This document shows, piece by piece, positions 62,144 to 64,000 of a stretch of DNA of 64,000 bases. The number at the start of each line of letters is the position of its first letter. The stretch's first letter is position 1. A program made the translations under genes and the position numbers. This DNA comes from Aradus depressus. Lineage: Eukaryota; Arthropoda; Insecta; Hemiptera; Aradidae. Under the pieces are notes generated by a model, which was not told the DNA's origin, made no database searches, and worked only from the letters and a program-made list of their open reading frames with translations. The stretch lies in contig OY759215.1 of NCBI GenBank assembly GCA_963662175.1, positions 20,201,079 to 20,265,078 on the forward strand. The letters run 5' to 3'.

Positions 62144-62499
62144 ACCAGTCCTTCTTTTTAATTTAAGTAAAAATTAGAGTAACTTAGCAAGGTTAGAGCC
62201 TCTAAAGAGAGGGGTCGTCAAAGTCAGATTATCTACGCCGGGTGCAGATATCGATTTTCATAATTGCTATTTTTTTTTTTTTCATTTTTCTTCTGTAGTC
62301 GGTTTTTTTTTCAACGTTTAAAAGAAAAAAAAAATAAGAAATTGTAATCCAACTAAATTAAATTGTTGCTATTGGGTATCGAGTTATCAACAAAATTTCA
62401 CCTTTCAAGGTCTCTTGAACACATTTTTTTGACCCTAGTTGCGTTGATGTCTACCAATGCGTCGGTTTGTGCTTGGAGCGTGAGCGCTGTAACTCAAAA

Positions 62500-62945
62500 A
62501 CGTTTGTGGTTATGAACTTGAAATTTGATATGAAAATGGCACATTTTACAAACCTCTTATATTTATGATTTCATCAAAAATATTTCCATTTAAAGTTGTA
62601 GGAGATACAAGGCAAAAACCGCCCTATATTTTGAACCCCATTTTTTTCGACGTTTGCTTGAATCACGCGAAAATGGTTGGTCCTATTAAAAAATTGGTAC
62701 TTACAAAAAATGATCCTCATTAAATTTCCAACTATCAAACTGACCTCAGATTTGAAACATGACCAATACGAATAAAGTTATAGAAGGGAGATTGATCTGT
62801 ATACAATAAATTTTTTTATATAGGAAATAGTTCAAAGTAATGTTTAAATTTTAACGCATGACAACGAATTTAAAAATTAATTTTTATTATTTGTAGTTTT
62901 TTATTTAAAAGGATTAGAAATAAAATATATTTGATGTGGCTGTAA
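62500..62945 (+). repeat. Foldback A flank block, longest copy
   Basis: GAACTTGAAATTTGATATGA, TTTCCAACTATCAAACTGAC, CTCAGATTTGAAACATGACC, AATACGAATAAAGTTATAGA, TTTTTTATTTAAAAGGATTA, then TTGATGTGGCTGTAACAGGG, the start of a foldback A arm. It shows that flank and arm travel together. Confidence 0.6.
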
Positions 62946-63032
62946 CAGGGACTTGCATATGTGATGGGATAAGGAAGTTGTGAGTCGAGATGTCTCAAAG
63001 AGATAGAAGACGGTGTCTTCGCACTGTTTTAA

Positions 63033-63190
63033 CACCGGAACCGGTTTTAAAAGCTATTATGTCATCACCAGTGGCACATCCCACTCGTACTGTGTGAATT
63101 GTTTTAACTAGTATTTTATTAGATTACACACTGTTGACGCAATTGCGTTGAAAACCGGTTCTGGTTGTTTGAAGACAACGTCTTTTATTT
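63033..63190. repeat. Two Penelope-type termini in inverted orientation
   Basis: Minus 63033-63074: CCACTGGTGATGACATAATA, TAAAACCGGTTCCGG. Plus 63129-63164: ACTGTTGACGCAATTGCGTT, GAAAACCGGTTCTGGTTG. Both are damaged in the catalytic core (CTGGTGA; ATGA deleted) but keep the AACCGGTT palindrome. They lie inside an interrupted foldback A copy (62935 to 63425). Confidence 0.55.
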
Positions 63191-63198
63191 CTTGTAAG

Positions 63199-63425
63199 AG
63201 AACTTTCTTCTACCACCACTTTTTTATAGATAAATCTCTCTCCTCCTACTTCCTTCCTCTCAAATTCATTTCATCTTGACATTACCGGGTATAAGAAAGT
63301 GAAAAGGAAACAAAGAAAACCGCTGATGAAATTACTTTCATATATCCAGTAGTGCCTGTATAAAATGGGGGGAGGGGGAGGGAGATCTGTAAAAACGTGG
63401 TGGATGGTGGATATAAGAAAGTATA
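63199..63425. repeat. Foldback A element
   Basis: GAACTTTCTTCTACCACCAC, ATAAATCTCTCTCCTCC; centre AAGAAAACCGCTGATGAAAT; right arm GGGAGATCTGTAAAAACGTG, GTGGATATAAGAAAG. Confidence 0.75.
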
Positions 63426-64000
63426 TATCGTTCTATATTTTTTCAATCTCATCTCATTTTTCCTGTCTATTCCAGGCTCAACTCAGCCCTTCAGCCCCCA
63501 CAGATGTACGTTTACATTGGAAAATATACAAATATATAAACACAGACAGATATCGTACCTACTGACAGCTGGCAGCTCAGACAGTCTGACATTCAGTCGA
63601 TAGAAAGACTGACATAGACCCAACATCATACATACCATATCAAATTTTTTTTTTTTTTTTTCTGAGCCTAAAAATGTATCATTGACCCCCTGAGACCCTT
63701 GTCAAATGTTGAAGAAATAAATAAACAATATATTTCAGAGAATTGTGTTGGGGTCATACATTGCGACGGAGTTTCCTGAGTCATTATCTGTCTTTCATTT
63801 TAACCACTATTTACCAAATCTCAATTTTCCTCAATTTTCTGATCCACAACCGAAAATTGAAAATAACAGAACATATGATCGTATATGAGTTCGTGCAATC
63901 CGCGGCTCGTGAATTGAACTGGTGCTATCTGGGAAATAAGGAGAAGTAGAGTGTGGCGGCTAAGTCTGTATATTAACTAATGGATTCCATTTATCAAACT
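63426..64000. other. Spacer to window end
   Basis: Overlapping short plus-strand frames (63365-63603, 63743-63949) show no recognisable domain. Confidence 0.25.

Overview
This window is AT-rich nuclear DNA from an arthropod, most likely an insect. The evidence is the mix of mobile elements (I-type, Jockey-type and RTE-type non-LTR retrotransposons, mariner, Tc1, Tigger/pogo, Penelope-like elements, tRNA-derived SINEs) and SINE tails made of CCTAA repeats, the complement of the common insect telomere repeat TTAGG. I cannot name the species. No host protein gene could be recognised with confidence. Almost every recognisable segment is a transposable element or a remnant of one, often nested in another.

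The centrepiece is a complete, apparently recent non-LTR retrotransposon on the minus strand (19691-25216). It is flanked by a 10-bp target-site duplication and has a poly(A) tail. ORF1 (gag-like, three zinc knuckles) and ORF2 (APE endonuclease, reverse transcriptase, RNase H, CCHC finger) are both uninterrupted, with every expected catalytic motif visible.

Layout. 1-2.3 kb: a GC-rich open frame running off the left edge, a SINE and an RNase H remnant. 2.6-2.8 kb: an assembly gap. 3.4-5.8 kb: repeats, a 29-bp x 8 minisatellite and a Jockey-type RT relic. 5.8-10.3 kb: mostly plain AT-rich DNA. 10.3-14.4 kb: three retroelement or transposon 3' ends, including a deleted mariner. 14.9-19.1 kb: unclassified repeats, a foldback element and a 96-bp x 3.8 array. 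19.7-25.2 kb: the intact LINE. 25.3-43 kb: a mosaic of SINEs, foldback elements, long palindromes and LINE tails. 43-47 kb: nested Tigger, pogo-like MITE, foldback and Penelope-like fragments. 47-53 kb: SINEs, a deleted Tc1 and LINE relics. 53-64 kb: a retroposed LINE tail, a second mariner interrupted by a SINE, many SINE copies and foldback copies.

Four repeat families dominate. (1) SINE1: tRNA-like head, about 340 bp, CCTAA-type tail, more than 20 copies. (2) Foldback A: long terminal inverted repeats, about 240-300 bp, with an associated AT-rich flank. (3) Hairpin family B: unclassified, up to about 550 bp, with internal repeats and a hairpin at one end, about 20 copies. (4) Short segments carrying hammerhead-ribozyme-like cores (CTGANGA, a hairpin, then GAAA), some tied to Penelope-like sequence. 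These hammerhead-like motifs, the SINE tails and family B are the most interesting signals outside the intact LINE. All function statements are inferred from sequence; no searches or folding programs were run.
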